A stretch of 64,000 bases of DNA from Rhizobium sp. L43 (lineage in GTDB: Bacteria; Pseudomonadota; Alphaproteobacteria; Rhizobiales; Rhizobiaceae): contig NZ_NWSQ01000001.1 of assembly GCF_002531725.1 (NCBI RefSeq), positions 434,001-498,000 on the forward strand. The letters are read 5' to 3'. A model generated the notes under the pieces. It ran no database searches and was not told the origin of the DNA. It was given only the letters and a program-made list of their open reading frames with translations. Position 1 is the first letter of the stretch. The number at the start of each line of letters is the position of its first letter. Below, piece after piece: positions 44,641 to 52,753 of this stretch. The position numbers and the translations under genes were made by a program.

Positions 44641-45945
44641 ATGAGGATCAGAAGACGTGACTTTCTTGCCGCCTCGGCTGCCGTCGCCGGCGCCGCCGGC
44701 CTCGGCATCCGGCCATCCCTGGCGCAGGCCGAACCGACTTACACGCCGGAAAGCGGCGCCAGCCTCCGGCTGCTGCGCTGGACGCCTTTCGTCAAGGGCG
44801 ACGAAGAGGCCTGGATCGCCAATACCAAGAAATTCACCGAAGCCACGGGTGTGGAAGTCCGCATCGACAAGGAAAGCTGGGAGGACATTCGTCCGAAGGC
44901 AGCCGTTGCCGCCAATGTCGGCTCCGGCCCCGATCTCATCATGTGCTGGTTCGACGACGCCCACCAATATCCGGACAAGCTGGTCGATCTCACCGAACTC
45001 GGCAACTATCTCGGCAACAAGTATGAGGGCTGGTACGACGGCGTGAAGGGCTACGCCACACGCGACGACAAGTTCATCGCCATGCCGTTGACGGCGATCG
45101 GCAATGCCGTCGTCTATCGCGACACCCATGTGAAGGCCGCCGGCTTCAGCGAATTCCCGAACGACACGGCTGGTTTCCTCGAGTTGTGCAAGGCGATGAA
45201 GGCAAAGGGCACGCCCGCCGGCTTTCCGCACGGCAAGGCGGTCGGCGACGGCAACAACTACGCCCATTGGCTGCTGTGGAGCCACAACGGCATGATGGTC
45301 GACGAAGGCGGCAAGGTGACGATCAACAGCCCCGAGACGCTGGCATCGATCAACTACGCCAGGGAACTCTACGCCACCTTCATTCCGGGCACGGAAAGCT
45401 GGCAGGACGTCAACAACAACCGCGCCTTCCTGGCCGGCCAGGTCTCGCTGATCGCCAACGGCGTCTCGGTCTATTACACCGCCAAGAACGACCCGAAGCT
45501 CGCCGAAATCGCCAAGGACATCCGGACGACGAACTTCCCGATCGGGCCCGTAGGCAAGAGCGTCGAGCTTTGCCAGACGAGCTCGCTGCTGCTCTTCAAA
45601 CACAGCAAATATCCGGAAGCGGCCAAGGCCTATATCAAGTTCATGATGGAAGCCGACCAGATGAATGCCTGGATCCAGGGCTCCAGCGCCTATTGCTGCC
45701 AGCCGCTCAAGGCCTTCGCCAAGAACCCGATCTGGACCTCCGATCCGATCCACGCGCCCTATGCGCGGGCTTCGGAAAAGCTGCGCCCGAACGGCTATGC
45801 CGGCCCGCTCGGTTATGCCTCGGCAGCGACCATGGCCGACTACGTTCTGGTCGACATGTATGCCGCCGCCGTCACCGGCCAGATGTCACCGGAGGATGCG
45901 ATGAAGGAAGCTGAACGCCGGGCAAACCGCTACTATCGCGTCTGA
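44641..45945 (+). CDS. Extracellular solute-binding protein family 1, Tat-exported (434 aa)
   Basis: Tat signal MRIRRRDFLAASAAVAGAAG with cleavage near SLAQA, an unusual export route for a sugar-binding protein. The mature part is SBP_bac_1-like (LRLLRWTPFVKGDEEAWI, KESWEDIRPKAAVAANVGSGPDLIMCWFDD, HNGMMVDEGGKVTINSPETL). ATG 44641 has GAGGAGG upstream. The first in-frame ATGs (44623, 44626) lie before the SD. Receptor for the permease pair that follows; ligand likely a sugar acid or polyol given the DenD-like enzyme. Confidence 0.85.
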   Translation: MRIRRRDFLAASAAVAGAAGLGIRPSLAQAEPTYTPESGASLRLLRWTPFVKGDEEAWIANTKKFTEATGVEVRIDKESWEDIRPKAAVAANVGSGPDLIMCWFDDAHQYPDKLVDLTELGNYLGNKYEGWYDGVKGYATRDDKFIAMPLTAIGNAVVYRDTHVKAAGFSEFPNDTAGFLELCKAMKAKGTPAGFPHGKAVGDGNNYAHWLLWSHNGMMVDEGGKVTINSPETLASINYARELYATFIPGTESWQDVNNNRAFLAGQVSLIANGVSVYYTAKNDPKLAEIAKDIRTTNFPIGPVGKSVELCQTSSLLLFKHSKYPEAAKAYIKFMMEADQMNAWIQGSSAYCCQPLKAFAKNPIWTSDPIHAPYARASEKLRPNGYAGPLGYASAATMADYVLVDMYAAAVTGQMSPEDAMKEAERRANRYYRV

Positions 45946-45962
45946 GCCGCGCCTGAAAACAA

Positions 45963-45989
45963 GCGGCATGCCGAAAGCCGGCATGCCGC
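45963..45989 (+). repeat. Strong intercistronic hairpin between binding protein and permease genes
   Basis: GCGGCATGCCG and CGGCATGCCGC pair perfectly (11 bp, 5-base loop), 17 bp after the binding-protein stop and 37 bp before the permease start. Such hairpins 3' of binding-protein genes protect that part of the message and allow more binding protein than permease. Confidence 0.65.
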
Positions 45990-46026
45990 AAAATCTGGCA
46001 GTTCAAAAGGCAGAGGGAGATAGGCA

Positions 46027-46959
46027 ATGTCGATGGTGAATACGGAGAATAGACGCGGGCCGGTCGCCTCGCTCCTGCAGAACAACAATGTGCTCGGCTT
46101 CCTGTTCATGCTGCCGGCGGCGGTGTTCCTCGTCTGCTTTCTCACCTACCCGCTGGGGCTCGGCGTCTGGCTCGGCTTTACCGATACCAGGATCGGCCGC
46201 GACGGCATCTTCATCGGCCTGGAAAACTACCAGTTCCTGATGGACGACTCCGTCTTCTGGCTCTCGGTCTTCAACACCGTTCTCTATACCTTCGTCGCCT
46301 CGGTGCTGAAATTCGCGCTCGGCCTCTGGCTGGCGATGCTGCTCAACCAGCACCTGCCCTACAAATCCTTCTTCCGGGCAATCGTACTGCTGCCCTGGGT
46401 GGTGCCGACGGTGCTTTCGGCGCTGGCCTTCTGGTGGATCTATGATTCCCAGTTCTCGATCATCTCCTGGTCGCTGATGAAGCTCGGGCTGATCAGCGGA
46501 CCGATCAACTTCCTCGGCGACCCGATCAATGCGCGCATCTCCGTCATCGTCGCCAATGTCTGGCGCGGCATTCCCTTTGTGGCGATCTCGCTGCTTGCCG
46601 GGCTGCAGACGATACCGGCATCGCTGCAGGAGGCTGCCTCGCTCGACGGTGCCACCAGCTGGCAGCGTTTCCGTTATGTGACGCTGCCGATGCTGACGCC
46701 GATCATCGCCGTTGTCATGACCTTCTCGGTGCTCTTCACCTTTACCGATTTCCAGCTCATCTACGTGCTGACCAAGGGCGGCCCCGTCAACGCGACGCAT
46801 CTGATGGCGACGCTGTCGTTCCAGCGCGGCATTCCCGGCGGCCAGCTCGGCGAGGGCGCGGCCATCGCGGTCGCCATGGTGCCCTTCCTGCTCGGCGCCA
46901 TCATGTTCAGCTTCTTCGGCCTGCAACGGCGCAAATGGCAACAGGGCGGCCAGGATTAG
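46027..46959 (+). CDS. Sugar ABC permease, MalF/UgpA type (310 aa)
   Basis: About six hydrophobic segments (VLGFLFMLPAAVFLVCFLTYPL first), EAA loop SLQEAASLDGATSWQRFRYV and LPMLTPIIAVVMTF. AGGGAGATAGG precedes ATG 46027. Family-typical length. Followed 23 bp later by the partner permease. Confidence 0.9.
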   Translation: MSMVNTENRRGPVASLLQNNNVLGFLFMLPAAVFLVCFLTYPLGLGVWLGFTDTRIGRDGIFIGLENYQFLMDDSVFWLSVFNTVLYTFVASVLKFALGLWLAMLLNQHLPYKSFFRAIVLLPWVVPTVLSALAFWWIYDSQFSIISWSLMKLGLISGPINFLGDPINARISVIVANVWRGIPFVAISLLAGLQTIPASLQEAASLDGATSWQRFRYVTLPMLTPIIAVVMTFSVLFTFTDFQLIYVLTKGGPVNATHLMATLSFQRGIPGGQLGEGAAIAVAMVPFLLGAIMFSFFGLQRRKWQQGGQD

Positions 46960-46982
46960 GAGCCAAGATTAGGAGAATGACG

Positions 46983-47882
46983 ATGTCGACACATTCCAAC
47001 ACCGCCGATCAAGCCCTGACCGACAATGCCGAAGGCATGAGCTATCTGAACCGCCTGCCGCGGCGGATCGTGATGCTCTACCTGCCGATGGCCGTCTTCG
47101 TCTTCGTGCTGCTCTTTCCCTTCTACTGGATGGCGATCACCGCGGTGAAGCCGAACGAGCAACTGACCGACTACAGCAATTACAGCCCCTTCTGGGTGGT
47201 GGGACCGACGATCGCCCACATCAAATACCTGTTCCTCGAAACCTCCTATCCGGGCTGGCTGTGGAACACGATGCTGGTGGCGGTCTGCTCCACCTTGCTC
47301 TCGCTGGTGGCCTCGGTCCTGGGCGCCTATGCCATCGAGCGCGTCCGTTTCACCGGCTCGCGTTCGGTCGGCCTGGTGATCTTCCTCGCCTACCTCGTGC
47401 CGCCGTCGATCCTCTTCATCCCGCTTGCCTTCATCGTCTTCAAGCTCGGGATCTACGACTCGCGGCTGGCGCTGATCTTCACCTACCCGACCTTCCTCAT
47501 TCCCTTCTGCACCTGGCTGCTGATGGGTTATTTCCGCTCGATCCCCTTCGAGCTGGAGGAAAGCGCGCTGGTGGATGGCGCCAACAGGTGGCAGATCCTC
47601 ATCAAGATCATCCTGCCGCTGGCCGTGCCGGGGCTGATTTCGGCCGGGATCTTCGCCTTCACGCTGTCCTGGAACGAATTCATCTATGCCCTTACTTTCA
47701 TTCAGTCCTCGGAAAACAAAACCATCCCGGTCGGCGTGCTGACCGAGCTGGTGCGCGGCGATGTCTTCGAATGGGGCGCGCTGATGGCGGGAGCCCTGTT
47801 CGGCTCGCTCCCGGTGGTCATCCTCTACTCGTTCTTCGTGGATTACTATGTTTCGTCGATGACCGGTGCGGTGAAGGAGTGA
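46983..47882 (+). CDS. Carbohydrate ABC permease, MalG/UgpE type (299 aa)
   Basis: Six hydrophobic segments, EAA loop ELEESALVDGANRWQILIKI and C-terminus SSMTGAVKE. ATG 46983 is preferred because AGGAG is 7 bases upstream; ATG 46977 would sit one base from it. Last gene of the importer operon. Confidence 0.9.
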   Translation: MSTHSNTADQALTDNAEGMSYLNRLPRRIVMLYLPMAVFVFVLLFPFYWMAITAVKPNEQLTDYSNYSPFWVVGPTIAHIKYLFLETSYPGWLWNTMLVAVCSTLLSLVASVLGAYAIERVRFTGSRSVGLVIFLAYLVPPSILFIPLAFIVFKLGIYDSRLALIFTYPTFLIPFCTWLLMGYFRSIPFELEESALVDGANRWQILIKIILPLAVPGLISAGIFAFTLSWNEFIYALTFIQSSENKTIPVGVLTELVRGDVFEWGALMAGALFGSLPVVILYSFFVDYYVSSMTGAVKE

Positions 47883-48006
47883 CGGCGGCAAACGGCATGC
47901 CGAACCACATTCAGCGTCTCAACGTCGAGCACTGGGCCTTCTTGCGACAAGTGGTATAGTTGAATTTCGGTCGTCCTCTTGGACGATACGATAAAGGAAT
48001 TATTCC

Positions 48007-48687
48007 ATGGGAGACCAGAAACGCCCGCTGCGACCTGGAGAAGCCGCGCCCGGCTTCGAACTGGCCACGGCCAACTTCGACGGAACGGTCTCTTTCGCCG
48101 ACTTGAGAGGTCGCCCGTTCCTGATCGGCTTCTTTCGCGGGCTGCACTGCCCGTTCTGCCGGCGTCAACTGGAACAGCTTGCCAGCGTAGAGCCGACCCT
48201 GCGCGCCGCCGGGGTGGAGACCGTGGCCGTCATCAACACGCCGGTGGAACGTGCCCGCCTGTATTTCCGCCACCGGCCGACGCCGATAACGCTTCTATGT
48301 GACCCGGACTGCCGCACGCATCGGGCCTACGGTGTGCCGCACGCCGAGTTCCTGCCCGATGGGAGCCGCAAGCAGCCCGAATGGCCCTATGGCGCAACGA
48401 TGGCACAGTTCCAGGCGGCACGCATCAACCCCACCGGCGAACTGCCGGAACCGCTGCACCCGATGGAAGCCAACACGATACTCAACGCCAAAGACCGCTT
48501 CGAGCTTACCGAAGCCGATCATGCGATCTTCGCGAACCACGCTACCCAGCTCGTTGGGCACTTCCTGGTCAATGCGAACGGTACCATCGGCTGGGTACGA
48601 ATCGAGGCGCTCGACGGGCCGAACAGCCTCTCCGTCTTCCCCACGACGGCGGAGATCATCGCCGCCGCCGGCAACCTTGGGCACTGA
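48007..48687 (+). CDS. Peroxiredoxin-like AhpC/TSA-family protein (226 aa)
   Basis: Thioredoxin-fold protein with LRGRPFLIGFFRGLHCPFCRRQLEQL, i.e. a CPFC active site in which the first cysteine would be the peroxidatic one. The N-terminal GEAAPGFELATANFDGTVSF is typical of AhpC/TSA. The C-terminal extension (about residues 150-226, LNAKDRFELTEADHAIFANH) is not a standard module. It probably reduces peroxides or disulfides in the cytoplasm. ATG 48007 with AAGGA upstream; a 6-bp hairpin (47971-47986) lies just before. Confidence 0.8.
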   Translation: MGDQKRPLRPGEAAPGFELATANFDGTVSFADLRGRPFLIGFFRGLHCPFCRRQLEQLASVEPTLRAAGVETVAVINTPVERARLYFRHRPTPITLLCDPDCRTHRAYGVPHAEFLPDGSRKQPEWPYGATMAQFQAARINPTGELPEPLHPMEANTILNAKDRFELTEADHAIFANHATQLVGHFLVNANGTIGWVRIEALDGPNSLSVFPTTAEIIAAAGNLGH

Positions 48688-48710
48688 CCTGCTGCGAACG
48701 GTCAGCGTTG

Positions 48711-48814
48711 CTAGAGCATTTCCGTTTTTCTTCGAATCACGAAAATGCTCTAGCTCTTTGTTTTCACGCAATTCCCGGCAAAAGCGTTTCACACTTTTGC
48801 TGGAATTGCTCTAG
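48711..48814. repeat. RIME-like palindromic intergenic repeat
   Basis: Two hairpins: CTAGAGCATTT with its complement at 48711-48753, and AATTCCCGGCAAAAG/CTTTTGCTGGAATT-type arms at about 48770-48808, together bounded by CTAGAGCA and TGCTCTAG. AGAGCATTTCC and GGAATTGCTCTAG-like palindromes are widespread intergenic elements in rhizobia (from memory, RIME family). It separates two convergent genes and may also serve as their terminator. Confidence 0.65.
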
Positions 48815-48818
48815 CAGA

Positions 48819-49412
48819 TCACAAACGCTGCAAAAGCAGACCTGCCGCCAAGGCATGAAAGGCCTCGACCGCCTTCGGCAGCACGCTTTGCGGGTTTTCG
48901 CTGGCGGCGATCCAGAGAGCCGCATTGAGAGCCGCGCCGCTCAGCAATCGGGCCGCTGCTTCGGCGTCGAGCGGCTTGAGGATACCTTGTGCGGTCAGGC
49001 GCTCCACCGTGCTCCTGGTCACCTGCAGGCAGTTATTCTGGCTCGGCCACTGCGAGGGATCGCCCAACACCGCAGGTCCGTCGAGCAGAACGATGCGCTG
49101 GACTTCCGGATTGAGCGCCATCTCGATATAGGCCGCGCCCTCGGCGAGCAGGCCCTGCCAATCGTTATCAGCCCGCGCCCCGATCTCTTTGGCGCGGGCC
49201 GCCATTTCGGTGTCGATCTGCTCGACAACCGCCGCCAGGAGCCCGCGCTTGTCCCCGAAGTTGTGGTAAAGCGCGCCGCGTGTCAGACCGGCGTCAGCCG
49301 TCAGCTCGTCCATGGACGCTGCGGCGTACCCCTTTTCGGCAAAAGCCTTTCGCGCCGCCGCGATCAGTTTGGCGCGGTTTTCCTGCATCGTTTCGCTGCG
49401 TGTTTTCGCCAT
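48819..49412 (-). CDS. TetR-family transcriptional regulator (197 aa)
   Basis: N-terminal TetR helix-turn-helix (NRAKLIAAARKAFAEKGYAAASMDEL then TRGALYHNFGDKRGLLAAVV), C-terminal ligand domain of TetR_C type (PEVQRIVLLDGPAVLGDPSQWPSQN). ATG 49412 with GAGGGG upstream; a TTG at 49424 is too far from an SD. Divergent from a RidA-like gene, with three matching palindromes between them. Ligand unknown. Confidence 0.9.
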   Translation of the reverse strand: MAKTRSETMQENRAKLIAAARKAFAEKGYAAASMDELTADAGLTRGALYHNFGDKRGLLAAVVEQIDTEMAARAKEIGARADNDWQGLLAEGAAYIEMALNPEVQRIVLLDGPAVLGDPSQWPSQNNCLQVTRSTVERLTAQGILKPLDAEAAARLLSGAALNAALWIAASENPQSVLPKAVEAFHALAAGLLLQRL

Positions 49413-49427
49413 TCGACCCCTCAATTC

Positions 49428-49495
49428 ACATACGAAGCGTATATGGACTTGACATATGATACGTATGTCAGTTATTTCACATACGCACTGTATAT
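49428..49495. promoter_or_regulatory. Three tandem TetR-type operators
   Basis: Three 17-bp near-palindromes share the pattern ACATACG-N3-CGTATGT: 49428-49444, 49452-49468 and 49479-49495. The centres are 24 and 27 bp apart. The second is flanked by GACATA/TATGTC. They fill the 155-bp gap between the divergent tetR-like and RidA-like genes and are the obvious binding sites of the TetR protein. Confidence 0.7.
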
Positions 49496-49567
49496 CAAAT
49501 GAAGAGCGCGCTTGTGAAGTGTCGCCAGGCCCTCATCGGCGGTTCCCAACAATAAAGAGAGATCAGA

Positions 49568-49966
49568 ATGACCCAACGCGAAGCAATCTTTCCTGCCGAC
49601 AGGCATGCTCTCTACGAGCAGCACGGCTATTCCGCCGCTATCCGCTCCGGCGATCTGCTGTTTGTATCCGGGCAGGTCGGCAGCCGCTCGGACGGGACAC
49701 CAGAACCCGATTTCGAACGCCAGGTGCGGCTGGCCTTTGAAAACCTGAAGGCGACGCTGAGTGCCGCCGGCTGCACGATCGATGATATCGTCGATGTCAC
49801 CTCCTTCCACACCGACCCCGAAAACCAGTTCGGAACGATCATGGCGGTCAAACAGGAGATTTTCAGCCAGCCGCCCTATCCGAATTGGACGGCGCTTGGC
49901 GTAAACTGGCTCGCCGGCTTCGACTTCGAGATAAAGGTCATCGCCCGCATTCCGGCCAGTCACTGA
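49568..49966 (+). CDS. RidA-like protein lacking the catalytic arginine (132 aa)
   Basis: RidA fold (SGDLLFVSGQVGSR, FENLKATLSAAGCTIDDIVDVTSFHTD) but the C-terminal segment reads PPYPNWTALGVNWLAGFDFEIKVIARIP, without the arginine of the PAR signature. It belongs to a RidA subfamily that is probably not an imine deaminase. AGAGAGATCAG precedes ATG 49568. Likely repressed by the divergent TetR protein through three operators. Role unknown; members of such pairs often act in handling of aromatic or reactive carbonyl compounds (weak inference). Confidence 0.8.
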   Translation: MTQREAIFPADRHALYEQHGYSAAIRSGDLLFVSGQVGSRSDGTPEPDFERQVRLAFENLKATLSAAGCTIDDIVDVTSFHTDPENQFGTIMAVKQEIFSQPPYPNWTALGVNWLAGFDFEIKVIARIPASH

Positions 49967-50076
49967 CATCGCCAAACCGGCGGCACGGGAAACGCCCTGC
50001 CGCTGCCGTCGTCGAGAACTTGCCGATGTCGGTCGCCGCTCCTATCTCATGTCTACGAGACCGATGGAGCGACGAG

Positions 50077-50244
50077 ATGGCGGAACTTGTGGCTGACACC
50101 CTGTTCGATACGACGATCGAGATCATTCCTCCGGAAGACACGAAAGAGCGGGCCGATGGCCGCATCTGCCTTTGCTGCAAGCGCCGGTGCCGGTGGATGG
50201 ACGACGACGGCTGCGGCATCTGCGAGGAATGCCTGGCCTCGTGA
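50077..50244 (+). CDS. Small Cys4 (zinc-ribbon-like) protein (55 aa)
   Basis: The product ends with CLCCKRRCRWMDDDGCGICEECLAS, with two CxxC pairs (CLCC, CEEC/CGIC) able to hold one zinc ion, after an acidic N-terminal half. GGAGCGACGAG precedes ATG 50077. It lies 111 bp after the RidA-like gene and 24 bp before a Nudix gene in the same direction. Conserved small zinc proteins of this kind are frequent in rhizobia but I do not recognise a named family. Confidence 0.65.
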   Translation: MAELVADTLFDTTIEIIPPEDTKERADGRICLCCKRRCRWMDDDGCGICEECLAS

Positions 50245-50268
50245 TGAACGCATGAAGGGCATAACGCG

Positions 50269-50733
50269 ATGGCAATCCGCAGCGCCGGCCTGCTCATCTA
50301 TCGGCGCCTGTCCAAGGATCTCGAAGTCCTTCTCGTCCATCCAGGCGGTCCCTTTTGGGCTGGCAAAGACGAGGCTGCCTGGTCGATCCCGAAAGGCCTG
50401 GTCGAGCCGGGAGAGGATGAGCTGGCGGCGGCGATGCGGGAGACGGCCGAAGAGCTGGGTGTGACCGTCGACGGCATGTTCACACCGCTGGGTGAATACC
50501 GACAGCCCGGCGGCAAGATCGTCGTCGCGTGGTCGATCGAAGCCGATCCGATGCTGGATGTGAACGCGATCCGGAGTTCCGAATTTCAAATGGAGTGGCC
50601 GCCGAAATCGGGCCGGGTCAAGAGCTTTCCGGAGGTTGATCGCGCAGGCTGGTTTTTACTCGCCGAGGCGGGAACCAAGCTCTTGAAAGGGCAGCGGCCG
50701 ATGCTTGCCGACCTGCTGAAGCATCAGCAATGA
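50269..50733 (+). CDS. Nudix hydrolase (154 aa)
   Basis: A perfect Nudix box, G43 to V65 (GLVEPGEDELAAAMRETAEELGV), binds the metal for hydrolysis of a nucleoside diphosphate linked to another group. The order IPKG before the box and the short length suggest a diadenosine-polyphosphate-hydrolase-like or similar subclass. Cytoplasmic. The start ATG 50269 follows AGGGCATAAC. The specific substrate is not readable. Confidence 0.85.
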   Translation: MAIRSAGLLIYRRLSKDLEVLLVHPGGPFWAGKDEAAWSIPKGLVEPGEDELAAAMRETAEELGVTVDGMFTPLGEYRQPGGKIVVAWSIEADPMLDVNAIRSSEFQMEWPPKSGRVKSFPEVDRAGWFLLAEAGTKLLKGQRPMLADLLKHQQ

Positions 50734-50906
50734 TCGGCGGGAAATATTGATTGAGCCGCCGGTCTTGCTGCACATATGCGTGAAGCGCGCGGCAGCCATG
50801 CGTTGCTTCTGAAGACACCCATCTCCATTTGACAGTCACAGCCACCTCTCTCGAATCGAGAAAATCGGCGCTGCGGGCCGCCTTGAGCACGCGCGAGGAG
50901 ACAATC

Positions 50907-51188
50907 ATGAACGGCATTTCGAAAACCCTGAACGACATGACGCTTATTGAACGGTCGAGCCTGCTCGACACTGTCGCCGATGCCTTGGAAGCAACCGCCG
51001 AGGAGGCCGAAGGGGAGGGCGACGTCCGCTTCGTCGCCAACTCCGTCTGCATCGCCAATACGATCCGCGGATTTTCCGGGGAGCTCGGCCCACACGATCT
51101 GCGGGCGGCCGAGTTGCTCCTCGAGCAAGGCATCATGCTCGTCCACCAATTTGCCAACCGGGCGAAACCACGCGGAATGGTTCATTAG
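50907..51188 (+). CDS. Small conserved hypothetical protein (93 aa)
   Basis: A good SD (GAGGAG, 7 bases) precedes ATG 50907. The protein is helical, acidic in the middle (EATAEEAEGEGDVRF) and has one cysteine. No membrane segment and no known motif. The preceding 173 bp hold no gene. Its codon use matches neighbours. Confidence 0.6.
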   Translation: MNGISKTLNDMTLIERSSLLDTVADALEATAEEAEGEGDVRFVANSVCIANTIRGFSGELGPHDLRAAELLLEQGIMLVHQFANRAKPRGMVH

Positions 51189-51231
51189 AGCACGTTGCAA
51201 TCTTTCAGATTTTTGGCTTCACCAGGTTTGC

Positions 51232-51269
51232 ATTGTCGGCAGGCACTGGATGCCAGACCCGCCGACAAT
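51232..51269. terminator. Candidate bidirectional terminator hairpin
   Basis: ATTGTCGGC (51232-51240) and GCCGACAAT (51261-51269) are perfect complements, with an inner GGCA/TGCC stem. It lies in the 88-bp gap between a rightward gene and the converging MFS gene. No U-tract. Confidence 0.5.
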
Positions 51270-51276
51270 CTGGCCA

Positions 51277-52554
51277 TCAATCAGCCTTTTTGCGATACAG
51301 CAATGTCATGAGTGCGAGGACGCATCCTACGGCTCCGACCGATGCGAAGATGTAGAAGTTCCATTGCGGAGCCAGGCCTGCACCCAGAACCGCACCGCCG
51401 ATAGCCGGTCCTATCATGCCTCCGATACGGCCGATGCCGAGCGAGAAGCCAAGGCCAGTTCCACGGATCTCGACCGGATAGAGGTTTCCAACGAGAATGT
51501 TGGCGAGGATCTGCGTGCCGATCGTTCCCGTACCCGCAAGGGCTACCAGACCATAAACCTGGAGGCCCTGATCCACCTGCGTCAGCAACCAGATCGAGCA
51601 GGCTCCGAGAAGAAACATACCTGCCACGACTATTTTGACGTTTCCGCGGTCGGCAATCCTTGCGCCGATCAGGAGGCCGACTGCGGCTCCGAGATTGAGC
51701 GTTACGGAGAAGAGGAGGGCGGAACCGAGATCATAGCCCATCTTGTTCATGATCGTCGGAAGCCAGTTGACCATGCCGAATGTGAGCAGAAGCGAACAGA
51801 AGTGGATGCCCCATGCGTTCAATGTCGGCAGCAGGCGACCTTCGGAAAACAGCGACCGGATGCCGGCCTGCGCAACAGGCCTGGCAACGGGATTGGGCAG
51901 CCTGTACTGGTTTGCGATCTGGTTGGCTTCGGTCTGGCGGTTCTTGGTCGCCAGCCATTCGGGGGACTCGGGTATGAGGCGGATGAAGAACGGCAGAAGC
52001 AATATCGGTGCGCCGCCGATGATCATCAGTGGGCGCCATCCGTATTTCTGTATCAGCAACATTCCGAGGATACCCGAGATGATGCCGCCGGCCAGATAAC
52101 CCAGAAGAGCAATCGAATAGGCCATTGCCTTCCGCTTCGGCGGAGAAAACTCGATGATTAAAGCGGTTACCGTGGGAAAAAGAGCTCCAAGGCCCAGACC
52201 GGCGAGAAAGCGTGTTCCCTCGAAAACCAGAAAGTTCGGCGCAAGACCGCTACCGATCATCATCACGGAGAAGCTCAGCAGACTGCCTATGATGACCTTG
52301 CGACGACCTATCCTGTCAGCGAGTGTTCCGGCGACGAGAGCCCCCAGTAGCATACCGAACAGGGTGATGGAGGCCGCTCGTCCGACCATGCCGGGCGTCA
52401 GCCCCCAGCTGGCTTCGCCGAGCAAAGCCGGCGCGACTGCGCCGTAAACGATCAGGTCATAGCCGTCGAACAGGATCAGCAGACCGCAAAGGGCGATGAT
52501 GATATTCGGGCTGCTGACGCGCTCCCTGATAATAGCGAGATCTTGTATGGCCAA
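51277..52554 (-). CDS. graK: MFS transporter, aromatic acid:H+ symporter type (graK-like, 425 aa)
   Basis: Twelve-segment MFS protein with the AAHS hallmarks FDGYDLIVYGAV in the first segment and GTLADRIGRRKV after the second, and LPESPEWLA before the central loop. AAHS members (PcaK, BenK) import aromatic acids; here gamma-resorcylate is the likely substrate. TTG 52554 is preferred, with GGGGAGGG 4 bases upstream; ATG 52572 lacks an SD. Transcribed away from the catabolic genes, just downstream of the MarR gene; a GraR-type palindrome lies 182 bp upstream. Confidence 0.8.
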   Translation of the reverse strand: MAIQDLAIIRERVSSPNIIIALCGLLILFDGYDLIVYGAVAPALLGEASWGLTPGMVGRAASITLFGMLLGALVAGTLADRIGRRKVIIGSLLSFSVMMIGSGLAPNFLVFEGTRFLAGLGLGALFPTVTALIIEFSPPKRKAMAYSIALLGYLAGGIISGILGMLLIQKYGWRPLMIIGGAPILLLPFFIRLIPESPEWLATKNRQTEANQIANQYRLPNPVARPVAQAGIRSLFSEGRLLPTLNAWGIHFCSLLLTFGMVNWLPTIMNKMGYDLGSALLFSVTLNLGAAVGLLIGARIADRGNVKIVVAGMFLLGACSIWLLTQVDQGLQVYGLVALAGTGTIGTQILANILVGNLYPVEIRGTGLGFSLGIGRIGGMIGPAIGGAVLGAGLAPQWNFYIFASVGAVGCVLALMTLLYRKKAD

Positions 52555-52735
52555 TTTTCCCTCCCCATACATCTGAGTACAGGAAGTCCGCTCCTGCCAG
52601 CGGCAGGTCGCATCGATCCATGTACAAATCCTCCTGGATCGTTGCCGGCGTGGTTCCTCCCAGCGCCAGACTCACCCGCGAGCGGGCAATGTCAAGACAA
52701 CGATGACACGCTACTAAATACTTGCGAATAAAATA

Positions 52736-52749
52736 TTTGCAACTGCAAA
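52736..52749. promoter_or_regulatory. MarR-type operator upstream of the transporter gene
   Basis: TTTGCA-AC-TGCAAA is a perfect 6-bp-arm palindrome, 5 bp beyond the MarR stop. Its core TTGCA-N2-TGCAA is the same as in the palindrome before graD (53361-53372). On the minus strand TTGCAA here could be the -35 of a weak promoter for the transporter. Confidence 0.6.
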
Positions 52750-52753
52750 CTTT

